Positions 63,026 to 64,000 of a stretch of DNA of 64,000 nt are shown here, piece after piece (within the stretch, counting starts at the first letter, position 1; each line of letters starts with the position of its first letter). Position numbers and translations under genes: made by a program. This stretch comes from Inia geoffrensis (lineage: Eukaryota > Chordata > Mammalia > Artiodactyla > Iniidae): the NCBI GenBank assembly GCA_036417435.1, contig CM070904.1, positions 21,744,835-21,808,834 on the forward strand, read 5' to 3'. The notes below the pieces were generated by a model. That model was not told where the DNA came from. It saw only the letters and a list, made by a program, of their open reading frames with translations, and ran no database searches.

Positions 63026-64000
63026 TTACAATCCCACCAACGGCAATAGCTGGCTTCACTTTTTGGCATGCCCTCGTGAGCACTTAAAAGGTTAGGGTTT
63101 GACAGGACTGCAGCCAGGGAACAATTCGGCTAGCTTTCTTTTCACTCTCTGATTATGACAGATCCTGAGCATCTTTTCATTTGAAAGTGCTCTTTTCTAA
63201 AAGGCAGGTGAGTACCACTGAGTTCTTGAATGGTTCCTGCCTCACAGTTGGGCCTGATTTGAATTCATTTCAGAGTACCTAGCCCAGGATATTTCTTGAG
63301 GGCAGGGTTGTGTTTGCAAAGCTGCAGGCCATAGACCTTGGGAATGATAGGTGAGTTTCAGCACGGTTGGTAAGGTTGTTACGTTTGGTAAGGTGGTTAC
63401 GGCAGTGTGCTACAAGGCGGCAGCACTACTCCGTGTGGTCTCTGTTAACTTGAGGAAAGAAAGCCTTAGCGGTGGTCCCAGTGCTGGATTGGAAATTGGG
63501 AGTCGAACATGGCTGAACACACACCCCTGGGCTTGTGTATGCTCACCTCCTGCCCCTTAACCTGCACTGCCACACCCCAGGCATATCGCAAGCCTTGCAA
63601 GTGGGCTCCTCGGAGGGTGCCGTGGTTCGCACGTGGGGCGACTCTAATGAAGAGGGCTGGAGGTGGGAACCTGCCTAGCAGGAGCTGTGGAGATCCGGCT
63701 TCTTCACTGCTCTTCCCTCTCAGCTGCTCCACCCTCATTTGGGAACAGCGGGCTCTCCTTACCTGTAGGAGGGCCAAGTTGGATCGGGATATTGTGGTAC
63801 CATGCAGGGGAGAATGGGCAATAGCGGTCCGAGGTGCCGCTGGTCAGGCGGCACGTCCTCCTCCCTTGCTGCCTCAGCAGCATCATGCTCCGGCCGTGGG
63901 ACCCAGGCCTGCTGAGGCTCCAGGGGCCTTACCGTGGTAACGACATCACAGAGGCCTGAGGTAACAGAGTGGGCATTTCTTAACCCCTTACTTGTCTTCT
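63026..64000 (+). repeat. Unit 20, first 975 bp, cut by the window end
   Basis: Part of half A only. It has ggttggtaagg, cagagtacc and gagtgggcattt, so it is closest to units 11 and 15. The change cctgctgagg near 63909 is private. The long + frame (63509-63940) is intact. Confidence 0.96.

Larger units (their letters stand above)
1..64000 (+). repeat. Tandem macrosatellite array, ~3,317-bp AB dimer unit
   Basis: The same sequence returns every 3,316-3,318 bp from the first base to the last, always in the same orientation, with no interruption or insertion of other DNA. Unit starts, set at the word ttacaatcccaccaacggc, are 1, 3319, 6635, 9953, 13270, 16587, 19904, 23221, 26538, 29856, 33173, 36491, 39807, 43125, 46442, 49759, 53076, 56393, 59710 and 63026. 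Inside each unit the related word ttacaatcccaccaacagc marks the start of half B, 1,700 bp further on. An EcoRI site (gaattc) sits at the same place in both halves (236 and 1936 in unit 1), and a HindIII site (aagctt, 1180) occurs only in A. The size resembles known mammalian macrosatellites, but I do not recognise the unit as a named one. It could equally be called a long-unit satellite. Confidence 0.98.

Noticed and set aside
1..64000. D4Z4 / DUX4-type macrosatellite (also 3.3 kb)
   Set aside because: The period is similar, but no unit contains a homeobox-like frame or any frame above 143 codons. The L1-derived content and AB dimer structure also do not fit.
1..64000. CRISPR array
   Set aside because: The repeat period is kilobases, with no short repeat-spacer pattern and no cas-like genes. 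The L1 content marks a mammalian genome.
1..64000. Alpha satellite or CENP-B-box centromeric DNA
   Set aside because: No ~171-bp periodicity and no TTCG....A..CGGG-type box was found in the unit.

Overview
The whole 64 kb window is the inside of one tandem array. There is no unique sequence anywhere, and the array runs off both ends. The period is about 3,317 bp, and 19 full units plus the first 975 bp of a twentieth are present, all in the same orientation. Each unit is itself a head-to-tail dimer of two diverged halves. Half A is 1,700 bp and half B about 1,618 bp. By eye they differ at roughly 10-20% of positions, whereas different 3.3 kb units differ from each other by only about 1% or less.

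The organism is most likely a placental mammal. About 45% of each half-unit reads, in order and on the + strand, like the 3' untranslated region of an old L1 LINE of the L1M group. The tell-tale words include tttacaatcccaccaac, the ctgagtggtag stretch, the atctttctccattcac stretch and ggggtgcaagtg. The species and chromosome cannot be named from this sequence. The rest of each half is a GC- and CpG-rich segment of unknown origin. It carries good-looking splice signals, a CTCF-like core (better in B than in A) and, in A only, an extra segment of about 60 bp that contains a perfect 7-bp inverted repeat.

Above the 3.3 kb unit there is a higher-order structure. A block of about 26.7 kb (roughly 2,957-29,648, from the end of unit 1 to near the end of unit 9) is repeated at 36,129-62,819, exactly ten units (33,172 bp) away. 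By eye I found only about 17 single-base differences and one 1-bp deletion between the two copies. Between them lie units 10 and 11, which are mosaics. Unit 10 matches unit 1 for its first 3 kb, then switches to the type that ends units 4, 14 and 19. Indel states, premature stops and private SNPs all follow this ten-unit phase. The layering suggests a history of L1 plus flank, then A/B duplication, then amplification of the AB dimer, then a very recent duplication of a multi-unit block with patches of gene conversion.

I see no convincing protein-coding gene, tRNA, rRNA, snoRNA or CRISPR. The longest open frames (up to 143 codons) overlap one another on both strands and are broken in several units. 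The window is best read as a macrosatellite or large-unit satellite, possibly transcribed and possibly insulator-like. Those last two points are inference only.
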